Shown here piece after piece: positions 16,478 to 24,890 of a stretch of DNA of 64,000 bases. Within the stretch, counting starts at the first letter, position 1, and each line of letters opens with the position of its first letter. The position numbers and the translations under genes are program-made. The stretch is from positions 1 to 64,000 of the forward strand of contig JAVJTT010000020.1 of assembly GCA_040220135.1 (NCBI GenBank), written 5' to 3'. The DNA is from CAJXMH01 sp040220135 (GTDB lineage: Bacteria > Bacteroidota > Bacteroidia > Flavobacteriales_E > Vicingaceae). The notes below the pieces were generated by a model, which made no database searches, was not told the origin of the DNA, and worked only from the letters and a program-made list of their open reading frames with translations.

Positions 16478-16526
16478 TTAAAATTGATTTACGACTTTGT
16501 TAAATGGAGGTTAATTATATGTTAAG
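16478..16526. promoter_or_regulatory. five TTA words at 11-bp steps in a divergent promoter region
   Basis: TTAAA (16478), TTACG (16489), TTAAA (16500), TTAAT (16511) and TTAAG (16522) are spaced exactly 11 bp apart. The array lies between the small CarboxypepD_reg gene (minus) and the M1 peptidase (plus). A -7-like TAAATTCG at 16566-16573 precedes the peptidase ATG at 16591. It looks like the other Pho-box-like sites but is longer. Confidence 0.45.
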
Positions 16527-16590
16527 CGGGCTCAAAAAAGTCAAATAACAGTGCATGGCTTTGCGTAAATTCGCAACAAATTGCAAAACC

Positions 16591-18495
16591 ATGAGGAAAA
16601 TCATCATCCCCCTATTAATTGCGCTACTCAGCATTCAAGCATGTGAACCACAAGAGAAGAAAGCCAATCAAGAAGAAATGAAAGAAGCTACTGAACCCAT
16701 AGTTTTAGATTATACAGATCCACATTCTTACTCAAAACCCAAAGAGGCTGTTTTAACCCACCTAAGTTGGAAGGCTGAGGTTGATTTTGAGAAAAAAATA
16801 ATTCGGGCTACCGCCACCTACGACATTAAAAACTTAAAGGGCGTGGATACCATTTATTTAGATAGTCGGAATCTAATCATTGAAGAGGTGGGACGCGATG
16901 ACCATGAAGGCGAATTAGGGTATAAAGCGCACAATAGAAGCGATTTCTTGGGAACCCAAATCGCCATTCCCATTACAGAGAAAACGAAGCAAATTAGTAT
17001 TCGATACCGCACCACAGAAGGAGCGGATGCTTTACAGTTTCTAGATCCTGTGCAAACTGCAGGAAAGGAGCACCCCTTTTTATTTACCCAATCGCAAGCC
17101 ATTTTAGCGAGAACTTGGTTGCCTTGTCAAGACAGTCCCGGAGTGCGCTTTACTTATGAAGCAACTGTTAAGGTGCCCAAAGGAATGCTTGCTTTAATGA
17201 GTGCATCTAACCCTACTGAAGTGAAAGAAGATGGGGTTTATGAGTTCACCATGGATCAAGCAGTTCCATCTTACCTAATGGCCTTGGCAGTGGGTAACAT
17301 AGAATACAAGAAAATTGGGGAAGTAACCGGAGTCTACGCCGAACCCGAATTAATTGAGGCAGCAGCTTATGAGTTTGCTGAAATGCAAAACATGGTCGAT
17401 ACTGCGGAAGCACTCTACGGAGATTACCGATGGGGAAAATACGATGTGATCGTATTGCCTCCTTCTTTTCCTTTCGGAGGAATGGAAAACCCACGTTTAA
17501 CTTTTGCTACCCCTACCATTATTGCCGGAGACCGCTCCTTAACCGCCCTGATCGCGCATGAATTAGCACATTCATGGTCGGGAAATTTAGTGACCAATGC
17601 CAATTGGGAAGACATTTGGTTAAACGAAGGCTTTACGGTTTACTTCGAAAACCGAATTATGGAAGAGATCTACGGGAAGGATTTTGCCAATATGTTGGCG
17701 ATTCTTTCTTTTCAAGATTTGCAAGATGAGATAGAGTGGTTAAAAAGTGAAGGCAGGGAAGCAGATACTCGTTTAAAAGTTGACTTGGAAGGCAGAGATC
17801 CGGATGATGGATTGACTGGCATTCCTTATGATAAAGGTTATTATTTATTGCGCTTGATTGAAGAAACCGTGGGTAGAGAAAATTGGGATGCTTTCTTAAA
17901 AGAGTATTTCAATAAATATGCATTTGAGGTAATGACCACCAAAGGGTTTTTGACTTACATTAATAGAGAGCTGCTAGATAAAAACCCAGAATGGAAGAAG
18001 GCCATTAGATTGGAAGAGTGGGTGTATGAGCCTGGTTTACCGGACAATTGCCCCAAGGTAACCTCTACCAAATTTGAGGCAGTAGAAAAACAATTAGCAG
18101 CTTGGAAAGGCGGTCAGCTAGCCAGAGAATTGGAAACTAAAAATTGGATGACACCGGAATGGATGCACTTTGTACGACTACTACCTGATACTATGACCAC
18201 GGAACAAATGGAAGACCTTGATCAAGCTTATGGTTTTACCACTATTGGTAATTCCGAAATTCAAGCGGCATGGTTTGAAAAGGCAATTCCGAACAACTAT
18301 CAACCGACTGATGCGGCTAGTAAAAAGTTTTTAATTGAGGTAGGTAGAAGAAAATTCTTGGTGCCGATCTACAAAGCGATTTTAAAATCTGAAGCAGGCC
18401 AAGATCGCGCTATGATGATCTACCAAGAAGCCCGTCCAAATTACCATGCAGTTTCAAGAGAAACCCTTGACGATTTATTGGGTTTTAAAAAATAA
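16591..18495 (+). CDS. M1-family aminopeptidase, leukotriene A4 hydrolase-like lipoprotein
   Basis: 634 residues from the ATG at 16591, which gives a lipoprotein signal with lipobox SIQAC; the ATG at 16555 would bury it. The zinc site is HELAH (H323, E324, H327) with the third ligand Glu in NEGFTVYFE; the substrate-binding GGMEN is present just before. The N-terminal saddle domain and the C-terminal helical (Leuk-A4-hydro_C) domain match LTA4H-like M1 enzymes, which remove N-terminal residues from peptides. Being lipid-anchored, it acts in the envelope. Phased TTA repeats upstream hint at control by the neighbouring PhoB-like regulator, unproven. Confidence 0.95.
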   Translation: MRKIIIPLLIALLSIQACEPQEKKANQEEMKEATEPIVLDYTDPHSYSKPKEAVLTHLSWKAEVDFEKKIIRATATYDIKNLKGVDTIYLDSRNLIIEEVGRDDHEGELGYKAHNRSDFLGTQIAIPITEKTKQISIRYRTTEGADALQFLDPVQTAGKEHPFLFTQSQAILARTWLPCQDSPGVRFTYEATVKVPKGMLALMSASNPTEVKEDGVYEFTMDQAVPSYLMALAVGNIEYKKIGEVTGVYAEPELIEAAAYEFAEMQNMVDTAEALYGDYRWGKYDVIVLPPSFPFGGMENPRLTFATPTIIAGDRSLTALIAHELAHSWSGNLVTNANWEDIWLNEGFTVYFENRIMEEIYGKDFANMLAILSFQDLQDEIEWLKSEGREADTRLKVDLEGRDPDDGLTGIPYDKGYYLLRLIEETVGRENWDAFLKEYFNKYAFEVMTTKGFLTYINRELLDKNPEWKKAIRLEEWVYEPGLPDNCPKVTSTKFEAVEKQLAAWKGGQLARELETKNWMTPEWMHFVRLLPDTMTTEQMEDLDQAYGFTTIGNSEIQAAWFEKAIPNNYQPTDAASKKFLIEVGRRKFLVPIYKAILKSEAGQDRAMMIYQEARPNYHAVSRETLDDLLGFKK

Positions 18496-18509
18496 GCAGC
18501 ACATTTTTT

Positions 18510-19229
18510 ATGGGTAGAAAAAGGAAATTGGAGCACTTTGCGGAAATGAAAACCTTTCCGCATGTCTTTGAGCCGGAGTTGAAAGAGGTTTTTCGGACCG
18601 AATACAAGCTAAATGGAAAATGGAAAAAAACTGTTTTTCAAAACAACCACCCTTTGGTTTTGGAGTTGGGTTGTGGCAAAGGGGAGTATAGCGTTGGCAT
18701 GGCCCGTAAATTTCCAAACAAGAACTTTATTGGGATTGATATTAAAGGAGCTCGCATGTGGCGAGGAGCTAAAACATCTTTAGAAGAAGGCTTGCAGAAT
18801 GTGGCCTTTTTAAGAACTCGAATTGAGTTTATTGAAGGTTGTTTTGGAAAGGATGAAGTAGATGAAATATGGATTACCTTTCCTGACCCGCAACCCAAAG
18901 AAAAGCAAGAAAAAAAGCGTCTGACGGGCCCGCAGTTTCTTAAACGATACCTCACCTTTCTAAAAGAAGATGGGATTATTCATCTGAAAACAGACAATCA
19001 GTTTTTTTATGAGTGGTCATTGTCCGAAGTGAAAAGACACGGTTATGAAATTCTAGAATCCACTGCAGATTTATACGGTGAAAAGATTGGAGGTTTTGAC
19101 CAGACAACGCAAGATATTCTAAGCATTAAAACCCATTACGAAACTATTTTCAGCGAAAAGGGACATAAAATTCACTACTTAAAATTTAAGCCACATGGGC
19201 AAGACCCTAAAGCTATCGGAGAAGAATAA
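18510..19229 (+). CDS. trmB: tRNA (guanine-N7-)-methyltransferase
   Basis: 239 residues. SAM-dependent methyltransferase that makes m7G46 in tRNA. Motif I is LELGCGKGEYSVGMA, followed by FIGIDIKGARMWRGA, and the diagnostic TrmB segment ITFPDPQPKEKQ with RLTGPQFLKRY. The beginning is usual for Bacteroidota TrmB (MGRKRKLEHFAE). It overlaps the next gene by 35 bases, so the two are co-transcribed and the downstream start lies within its last codons. It starts 14 bases after the M1 peptidase stop. Confidence 0.97.
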   Translation: MGRKRKLEHFAEMKTFPHVFEPELKEVFRTEYKLNGKWKKTVFQNNHPLVLELGCGKGEYSVGMARKFPNKNFIGIDIKGARMWRGAKTSLEEGLQNVAFLRTRIEFIEGCFGKDEVDEIWITFPDPQPKEKQEKKRLTGPQFLKRYLTFLKEDGIIHLKTDNQFFYEWSLSEVKRHGYEILESTADLYGEKIGGFDQTTQDILSIKTHYETIFSEKGHKIHYLKFKPHGQDPKAIGEE

Positions 19230-19557
19230 AGATTTCTTTGATTTGGTTTACCAAGTGGTGCGCTTAATTCCTGAGGGTAGAGTGACTTCTTATGGAGCCA
19301 TTGCAAATTATTTAGGGAGAAGAGGTGGAGCAAGAATGGTGGGTTGGGCGATGAACGCCTCTCATCAGCAAGCAGAGTATGTGCCGGCTCATCGGGTGGT
19401 GAACCGAAATGGTGTATTAAGTGGTAAACATCACTTTCCGGCAGATAGACCTATGCAAGAGGCTCTAGAAGCAGAAGGAGTTAAGATCTCTGACGATCAA
19501 ATTATGGATTTTGAGAAGCATTTTTGGGATCCAAATCAAGAGCTAGACTTTGATTGA
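19195..19557 (+). CDS. alkyltransferase-like protein (MGMT family without the acceptor Cys)
   Basis: 120 residues with the DNA-binding domain of O6-alkylguanine-DNA alkyltransferase: VTSYGAIANYLG, RMVGWAMNAS, then the active-site motif reads PAHRVVNRNG where the repair enzyme has PCHRV. Cys is replaced by Ala, so it cannot accept alkyl groups. Such ATL proteins bind O6-alkylguanine and hand the lesion to nucleotide excision repair. The ATG at 19195 lies inside trmB. In known ATLs the Cys is more often Trp; Ala is a variant. Role in repair is known for the family, not shown here. Confidence 0.9.
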   Translation: MGKTLKLSEKNKDFFDLVYQVVRLIPEGRVTSYGAIANYLGRRGGARMVGWAMNASHQQAEYVPAHRVVNRNGVLSGKHHFPADRPMQEALEAEGVKISDDQIMDFEKHFWDPNQELDFD

Positions 19558-19599
19558 GAGAGCTGTCTAATTTTGACAACTAAAGCTTGATACTATTGT

Positions 19600-19607
19600 T
19601 AAATTTG
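19600..19607 (+). promoter_or_regulatory. -7 box TAAATTTG next to the mrp start
   Basis: TAAATTTG matches the Bacteroidota -7 consensus TAnnTTTG. It ends only 5 bases before the ATG at 19613, so the transcript would start at or very near the start codon. A TTG lies at 19573-19575, farther than usual. Confidence 0.55.
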
Positions 19608-19612
19608 CCACT

Positions 19613-20674
19613 ATGAGTCCAACAGTAGAAAAGGTAAAGGAAGCGCTCTCTTTTGTAGTAGAGCCCGACTTGAAAAAAGACATCGTAGCACTTGATCTGG
19701 TGTCGAATATCCAAGTAGAAGAAGGAAAAGTAAGTTTTGATTTAAAGATTTCGAATCCTGCCATGCACAATCGCAAGCGCATGGAAGAGGCTTGCGAACA
19801 TCAGTTGCAGCGATTTTTAGGGAAAGAGCTTAAGGTAGAAGCCAACATCTCTGCTATGGGAAAAGCCCACGAAAGAAAACCGGAACATCGAAAAGTATTG
19901 CCAGGTGTAAAACACATTATAGCGGTAGCTTCAGGTAAAGGTGGAGTTGGAAAGTCTACGGTTTCGGCAAATTTAGCTGCTGGCTTGGCAAAGAAAGGGT
20001 ATAAGGTGGGCATGGTCGATGCCGATATATATGGGCCATCGGTTCCAGCCATGTTTGATGTGAGTCAAGAAAAGCCACGAACAGTTCAAAAAGACGGAAA
20101 AGAATACATTGTGCCGGTAGAAAGTTATGGCGTGAAAATGTTATCCATCGGTTTCTTTTCTACTCCTGATCAGGCGGTAGTTTGGAGAGGTCCAATGGCC
20201 ACTAAAGCCTTAACTCAATTGTTTAACGATGCCGATTGGGGAGAGCTTGATTACATGATCGTTGACTTACCACCCGGAACCGGCGATGTACATTTAACTT
20301 TGGTGCAACAAATCCCATTAAGTGGGGCAGTAGTGGTCTCAACGCCTCAAGAAATCGCATTGGTTGATGTTAGAAAAGCCTTAGGTATGTTTAGTTTGCC
20401 GCAAATCAATGTGCCGGTTTTTGGCTTAGTTGAAAACATGGCTTATTTTACACCGGAAGAGCTGCCTGACAACAAGTATTACATTTTTGGACAAGGAGGT
20501 GCCAAAGACTTAGCTGTGCGAATGAACATTAATTATCTAGCTGAAATTCCCTTAGTGCAAAGCATTCGCGAAGCAGGAGATGCCGGACGACCAGCCGTCT
20601 TACAGGATAATACGCCACAATCAAAAGCTTTTGAAGATTTAGTGGATGGAGTGATAAAGCAAGTTACTCCTTAG
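19613..20674 (+). CDS. mrp: Mrp/ApbC-type P-loop ATPase, Fe-S cluster carrier
   Basis: 353 residues. An N-terminal DUF59/MIP18 domain (about 1-90) is followed by a ParA/MinD-like ATPase with the deviant Walker A GKGGVGKST and DADIYGPSVPAMF, and later DLPPGTGDVHLTL. It binds and delivers Fe-S clusters to apoproteins in the cytoplasm. The CxxC of some homologues near the C-terminus is not seen; FGQGGAK is in that place. It is followed 21 bases later by a NifU-type scaffold, a functional pair. The -7 box lies 5 bases before the start. Confidence 0.95.
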   Translation: MSPTVEKVKEALSFVVEPDLKKDIVALDLVSNIQVEEGKVSFDLKISNPAMHNRKRMEEACEHQLQRFLGKELKVEANISAMGKAHERKPEHRKVLPGVKHIIAVASGKGGVGKSTVSANLAAGLAKKGYKVGMVDADIYGPSVPAMFDVSQEKPRTVQKDGKEYIVPVESYGVKMLSIGFFSTPDQAVVWRGPMATKALTQLFNDADWGELDYMIVDLPPGTGDVHLTLVQQIPLSGAVVVSTPQEIALVDVRKALGMFSLPQINVPVFGLVENMAYFTPEELPDNKYYIFGQGGAKDLAVRMNINYLAEIPLVQSIREAGDAGRPAVLQDNTPQSKAFEDLVDGVIKQVTP

Positions 20675-20682
20675 AAACTTTC

Positions 20683-20690
20683 TAAATTTG
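20683..20690 (+). promoter_or_regulatory. -7 box TAAATTTG next to the NifU-like start
   Basis: A second exact TAnnTTTG box ends 5 bases before the ATG at 20696, the same geometry as at mrp. It implies a leaderless or near-leaderless transcript in addition to read-through from mrp. No TTG is seen at the usual distance. Confidence 0.5.
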
Positions 20691-20695
20691 TAAAC

Positions 20696-20944
20696 ATGAG
20701 TTCAGAAGAATACAAGCAGACGATGAATCGGGTAGAAGAGGCAATCAAGCAACTTCGACCTTTCTTGGAAGCGGATGGCGGCGATATAAAGTTGCTTCGA
20801 ATTGAAGACAATGTTGCCAAGGTACAACTCTTAGGTGCTTGTCACGATTGTAATATGTCTGCCATGACCCTAAAGGCAGGAGTTGAAGAGGCTGTCAAAA
20901 AAGCAGTGCCTTCTATTGTTGCTATAGAGGCGGTGGAGGAGTAA
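20696..20944 (+). CDS. NifU-like (NFU domain) Fe-S scaffold protein
   Basis: 82 residues, a stand-alone NFU domain: LRPFLEADGGDIKLLRIED, VKVQLLGAC-type strand as AKVQLLGACHDC with Cys49 and Cys52, then MTLKAGVEEAVKKAVP. The two cysteines bind a Fe-S cluster at a dimer interface for transfer to target proteins. It lies directly behind mrp, whose product performs the same kind of task, so the two probably work in one Fe-S delivery branch. A gene symbol such as nfuA would imply the larger enterobacterial form and is not given. Confidence 0.95.
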   Translation: MSSEEYKQTMNRVEEAIKQLRPFLEADGGDIKLLRIEDNVAKVQLLGACHDCNMSAMTLKAGVEEAVKKAVPSIVAIEAVEE

Positions 20945-21242
20945 TTTTGAAACTTGAAAGCTGAAAGTATAAAGCCTAAAGCGAATAGCTTAAAGCGAAA
21001 AGCAAAAAGTCCAAAGCGAAAAGTATAGCGTGAAAGGCGAATAGTTGAAGAGATTAAAAGTTGAAAAGGGAAAAACGAGAATCGAGATTGCAGCTTGAAA
21101 AAAACTTCGATTACTTTTAGTGAGTCTTTGTGTTCTTTGCAGTTAATTAGATTAGCCTAAAGCCTAAAGCACAAAGTCCAAAGCACTCAGCGAATGAATC
21201 AACTTTAGGCATTTTAAATACTTTCAACTTCTAACTTAAGCG
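20945..21242. repeat. degenerate AAAGC-word repeat region
   Basis: No gene is visible in these 298 bases between converging genes. The words AAAGC, GCGAAAAG, TAAAGCC and AAAGTCC recur many times at 6-9-base intervals, with AAAGCCTAAAGC present in both halves (near 20970 as AAAGCCTAAAGC and near 21158). The right edge 21212-21240 matches 9031-9060. A similar shorter stretch follows aspartokinase at 44406-44450. Origin and function are unknown. Confidence 0.6.
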
Positions 21243-22544
21243 CTACAACACCTCCAGTCGGTCAGCATCCATTTTTACAAATACAAAAAGTAAGATGGTA
21301 AAACCCCAAAGCGAAGAACCCCCGTAGCTAAAAAAGGGTAGTGGAATACCTATCACGGGAGCCAAACCAATGGTCATGCCGATGTTAATGGCAAAGTGAA
21401 AGAAAAAGATTGAGGCTACCCCATAGCCATATATTCGGGCAAAACTAGAACGCTGCCTGCCACAGAGAAATAGAATTCGTAATAGAAAGGCCATGAACAA
21501 GACAATCACTACAAAACTTCCTAGAAAGCCCCATTCCTCACCGATGGTGCAAAAGATAAAGTCGGTGCTTTGTTCCGGTACAAAGTCAAACTTGGTTTGA
21601 GTGCCTTCCAAATAACCTTTTCCGCTAAAGCCACCCGAGCCAATGGCTATTAGCGATTGGTTGACATTGTAACCCGCTCCTTGCGGGTCTGATTCAATAC
21701 CTAACAAGACATTGATTCGTTTGGATTGATGAGGCTCTAAAACAGATGAAAAAACATAGTCTACACTTTTGATCAGGATACCCGAGGCCAAGAGCACACC
21801 CAACAAAGGCCACACAATTTTCTTTTTGTTTCGACTCAAGAAAAAGATTCCCAAAAGAATAAGAAACAAGCTTAATAAAAAGACCATAGGTCCTTCTATA
21901 TTAACACCAAAAGGCAATTCAAATACAGAACTTTGTAGCAGCAAAGTAATGACGAAAATAACGGCGGTAAATAAGCCAATCAAGAGAAAGTTTCCGGACA
22001 GTCCTTCGCGGTAAAGCACAAATACAAAGGCTCCATACACCAAGGCAGAGCCGGTGTCGTTTTGTAACAAAATTAATACAGCAGGCAAAGCCACAATAGC
22101 ACCGGCAATCATTTTGGTTTTTAGTTTATCCAGTCGAATATTTAAAGTGCTGAGGTATTTTGCCAAAGCCAAGTTGGTGGCAAATTTGGAAAATTCAGAA
22201 GGCTGTATCTTAAAACCGCCAATGGCAAACCAAGAGGTGGCACCCTTGGTTTCGGCTCCAATGAAAATTACAGCAATGAGCAGCAATACAATCACGGCAT
22301 AGATCAAATAGCCAAAAGTGGAGAAGAAGCGTTGATCGAGAAAGAGAATAACCAATGAGAGCAAAACGGAAGTGCCAATCCAGATAAGTTGCTTGCCATA
22401 ACGTTGGGTGGTGTCGAAGATGCTTTGGAATTCTTCATTGTAGACGGCGGCATAAATATTTAGCCAGCCAAAAAGCATCATCAGCAAGTATAAGCCTACT
22501 AAAATCCAATCTACATTGTCAATGATGTTGCTATTCCGTCTCAT
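21243..22544 (-). CDS. rodA: rod shape-determining protein RodA (SEDS glycosyltransferase)
   Basis: 433 residues from the ATG at 22544, which follows GGAGGAGG closely; this is the only strong Shine-Dalgarno-like sequence I noticed and it decides against the TTG at 22568. The SEDS polymerase spans the membrane about ten times and polymerises peptidoglycan in the elongasome. Diagnostic segments are QPSEFSKFA, LLQNDTGSALVY, the loop GYNVNQSLIAIGSGGFSGKG and EEWGFLGS, then LPFFSYGGSSLW. It is the last gene of the shape operon and overlaps mrdA by 14 bases. Confidence 0.97.
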   Translation of the reverse strand: MRRNSNIIDNVDWILVGLYLLMMLFGWLNIYAAVYNEEFQSIFDTTQRYGKQLIWIGTSVLLSLVILFLDQRFFSTFGYLIYAVIVLLLIAVIFIGAETKGATSWFAIGGFKIQPSEFSKFATNLALAKYLSTLNIRLDKLKTKMIAGAIVALPAVLILLQNDTGSALVYGAFVFVLYREGLSGNFLLIGLFTAVIFVITLLLQSSVFELPFGVNIEGPMVFLLSLFLILLGIFFLSRNKKKIVWPLLGVLLASGILIKSVDYVFSSVLEPHQSKRINVLLGIESDPQGAGYNVNQSLIAIGSGGFSGKGYLEGTQTKFDFVPEQSTDFIFCTIGEEWGFLGSFVVIVLFMAFLLRILFLCGRQRSSFARIYGYGVASIFFFHFAINIGMTIGLAPVIGIPLPFFSYGGSSLWGFTILLFVFVKMDADRLEVL

Positions 22545-24375
22545 TTTCCTCCTCCGCTGAATTTGCAATTAACACCCCTTCCAACATCCGTTTTTCAATC
22601 CATTTTCGATTTTCACTAATGCTGTCTGTTAAGTACTTTTCTACCATTAAACCGGCTATGGGTGCTGCCCATCTCGAACCCCAAACCCCATTTTCTACAT
22701 AAACTGAAATGGCAATTTTAGGGTTGTCTTTTGGTGCAAAAGCAATAAAAGTGGAGTGGTCATCACCTTGTGGATTTTGTACGGTTCCGGTTTTACCGCA
22801 AACGGCGATAGAGTCTAGTCTAGCCATAGTGCCGGTTCCTTTTTGAACCACTTTTCCCATGGCTTCTACTACTTCAGAAAAATGAAGGGAATCAATTCCG
22901 GTTTCTTTCTTTTGGATGCTGCTGTCTTCTAAGGTTACGGCTTGATTGCCTGCTTTTTTTACAATGTGGGGGGTTATGGAATAACCTCGATTGGCAATAG
23001 TGGCGGTCATGTTAGCCATTTGAAGAGGCGTAAATCCAAGCTCTCCTTGTCCGATAGCAAGGGAAAGAACGGTAAGCGCTTTCCACCTTCCTTCTCCATA
23101 ATAGCGATCATAATAATCAGTTCCGGGTACAAAACCTTGTAATTCGTTGGGTAGATCGAGGCCAGTTTTTTCTCCTAAGCCAAAGCTAGTTACATAATCC
23201 CTCCACACCTGATAACCTTCTTCTGCGGTGGGGTATTTTTCAATAATGCTGCGGAATACGTTGCAATAGTAAGCATTGCAAGATGTTTCAATGGAATATT
23301 GCAAATTCACCGGAGAGCGATGAACGTGACAGCCCATTTTTCTACCCGCAAAATAATAACCTTGGTTGCAGCTGTAGTAGGTGCTCGGAGACAATACTTC
23401 TTCCTCCATCCCAATCAAGGCATTGATGCTTTTAAAAGTGGAGCCGGGAGGGTACTTGGCCATTAAAGCGCGATTAAAAAGGGGTTTAAGGGTATCTTGG
23501 GTCAGTGCTTTGTAGTTTTTTGAACGGGCCCTTCCCACCAATAAGTTAGGGTCGTAGCCCGGTACACTGACCAAGGCTAAGATCTCACCGGTTTGTGGTT
23601 CGATAGCTACAATGCTGCCTTTTTTGTTTTGCATGAGTTGTTCTCCATACTGCTGCAACTTTGCATCTATCGTTAGCATGAGGTTGCTGCCTGAGATTGC
23701 TGAAGAGTCATAAGCGCCACCCATAAATGCGCCTTTTTCCCGATTGAAAACATCTACTAGCACCCGCTTTACCCCTCTTTTGCCTCTTAGTTCACTTTCG
23801 TAAGAACTTTCAATGCCACTTATGCCGATGTGATCTCCAGATTTGTAGTAAGGATTCGTCTTGATTTTTTTGGGACTGACTTCGCCAACATAGCCTAGTA
23901 CGTGAGCCGCTGTTTTTTGAGGGTAAGAACGCAGGGTTCGAGTTTGTACGTAAAAGCCTGGATAGTTAAACAATTGCTCTTGAATCTTAGCATAAGACTG
24001 TGCCGAAATTTCTTTTTCAAATACAGAAGATTTGTAATAAGAGAATGCTTTAGCCTTCTTTATCTTTTCAACAAAACGACTTTTTTCAATTTCCAAAAGC
24101 TTACAAAATGCAAGGGTATCAAAATCTTCCTGCACTTGTTTGGGGGTAACCATTAAGTCGTAGGCTGCTTCGTTAAAAACGAGCAATTCTCCATTCCGGT
24201 CGTAAATTAAGCCTCGCGCCGGATACTTAATAATGCGTCGAAGTACGTTATTGTCAGCATCGAGTTTATAGTGGTCATCAATGACTTGGACATAAAAAAG
24301 ACGGATGAGGTAAATGAATCCAACTACCAAAAAAATGGCGGCAATTACAATCCTTCTCGACTCCAATTGCTTCAT
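22531..24375 (-). CDS. mrdA: penicillin-binding protein 2 (transpeptidase)
   Basis: 614 residues, class B PBP of the elongation complex. One N-terminal membrane helix (about 9-30) anchors it; then the dimerisation domain (RGLIYDRNGELLVFNEAAYDL) and the transpeptidase domain with active-site STFK at S312, SCN in ETSCNAYYCN, and KTG at 528-530 (CGKTGTVQNPQG). It cross-links peptidoglycan in the periplasm together with RodA, encoded next. The 5' end overlaps mreD by 4 bases. Confidence 0.97.
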   Translation of the reverse strand: MKQLESRRIVIAAIFLVVGFIYLIRLFYVQVIDDHYKLDADNNVLRRIIKYPARGLIYDRNGELLVFNEAAYDLMVTPKQVQEDFDTLAFCKLLEIEKSRFVEKIKKAKAFSYYKSSVFEKEISAQSYAKIQEQLFNYPGFYVQTRTLRSYPQKTAAHVLGYVGEVSPKKIKTNPYYKSGDHIGISGIESSYESELRGKRGVKRVLVDVFNREKGAFMGGAYDSSAISGSNLMLTIDAKLQQYGEQLMQNKKGSIVAIEPQTGEILALVSVPGYDPNLLVGRARSKNYKALTQDTLKPLFNRALMAKYPPGSTFKSINALIGMEEEVLSPSTYYSCNQGYYFAGRKMGCHVHRSPVNLQYSIETSCNAYYCNVFRSIIEKYPTAEEGYQVWRDYVTSFGLGEKTGLDLPNELQGFVPGTDYYDRYYGEGRWKALTVLSLAIGQGELGFTPLQMANMTATIANRGYSITPHIVKKAGNQAVTLEDSSIQKKETGIDSLHFSEVVEAMGKVVQKGTGTMARLDSIAVCGKTGTVQNPQGDDHSTFIAFAPKDNPKIAISVYVENGVWGSRWAAPIAGLMVEKYLTDSISENRKWIEKRMLEGVLIANSAEEENETE

Positions 24376-24890
24376 GATCGATCCTCTGCATTATACCGAA
24401 AATACTGACTGATGACTATTAGAACTAAAGTAAACAAGGTACTAGCAAAAACTCTAGCCAAGGTAGAAAAGAAGTTTTCAAACCGAAAGACTTCCACATA
24501 AAATAGAAACAAGTGATGAAGCAGAGTTAATATGGTGGCATAGGTCACAAACCAAGCGATACCAAAATCTTTGATGCCCGGTTTCTGATTGGGCTCGTAA
24601 CCATCTCTGGGGGCCATTAAGCCCAATATAAATGGCCTGCAAAAGGCGAGAAAAATACAAGCTGAAGCATGCATGCCCATGGTGTTGGTAAACATGTCAA
24701 CCGCAATTCCCAGGACAAAAGCTACTGCTAATAAAAACCATTTTGGTGTTTCTATCGGAAGCCATAAAAGAAAAATGATGTACAAATACGGGTTGATCAT
24801 GGAAGAGAACTGCATGTTGTTCAAGACCAATACCTGCACCAGTACAAAGAAGAAAAATTGAAACGGATATGTAATAAACGACCTAACCAT
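24372..24890 (-). CDS. mreD: rod shape-determining protein MreD
   Basis: 172 residues, a small hydrophobic protein with about five membrane helices (FQFFFFVLVQVLVLNN, IIFLLWLPIETPKW, LAVAFVLGIAVDMF). MreD bridges MreC and the wall synthases. Sequence conservation is low in the family, and assignment relies on size, topology, the GIAVDMF motif (as GLLVDLF in homologues) and position between mreC and mrdA. It overlaps mreC by 8 bases and mrdA by 4. Confidence 0.92.
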   Translation of the reverse strand: MVRSFITYPFQFFFFVLVQVLVLNNMQFSSMINPYLYIIFLLWLPIETPKWFLLAVAFVLGIAVDMFTNTMGMHASACIFLAFCRPFILGLMAPRDGYEPNQKPGIKDFGIAWFVTYATILTLLHHLFLFYVEVFRFENFFSTLARVFASTLFTLVLIVISQYFRYNAEDRS

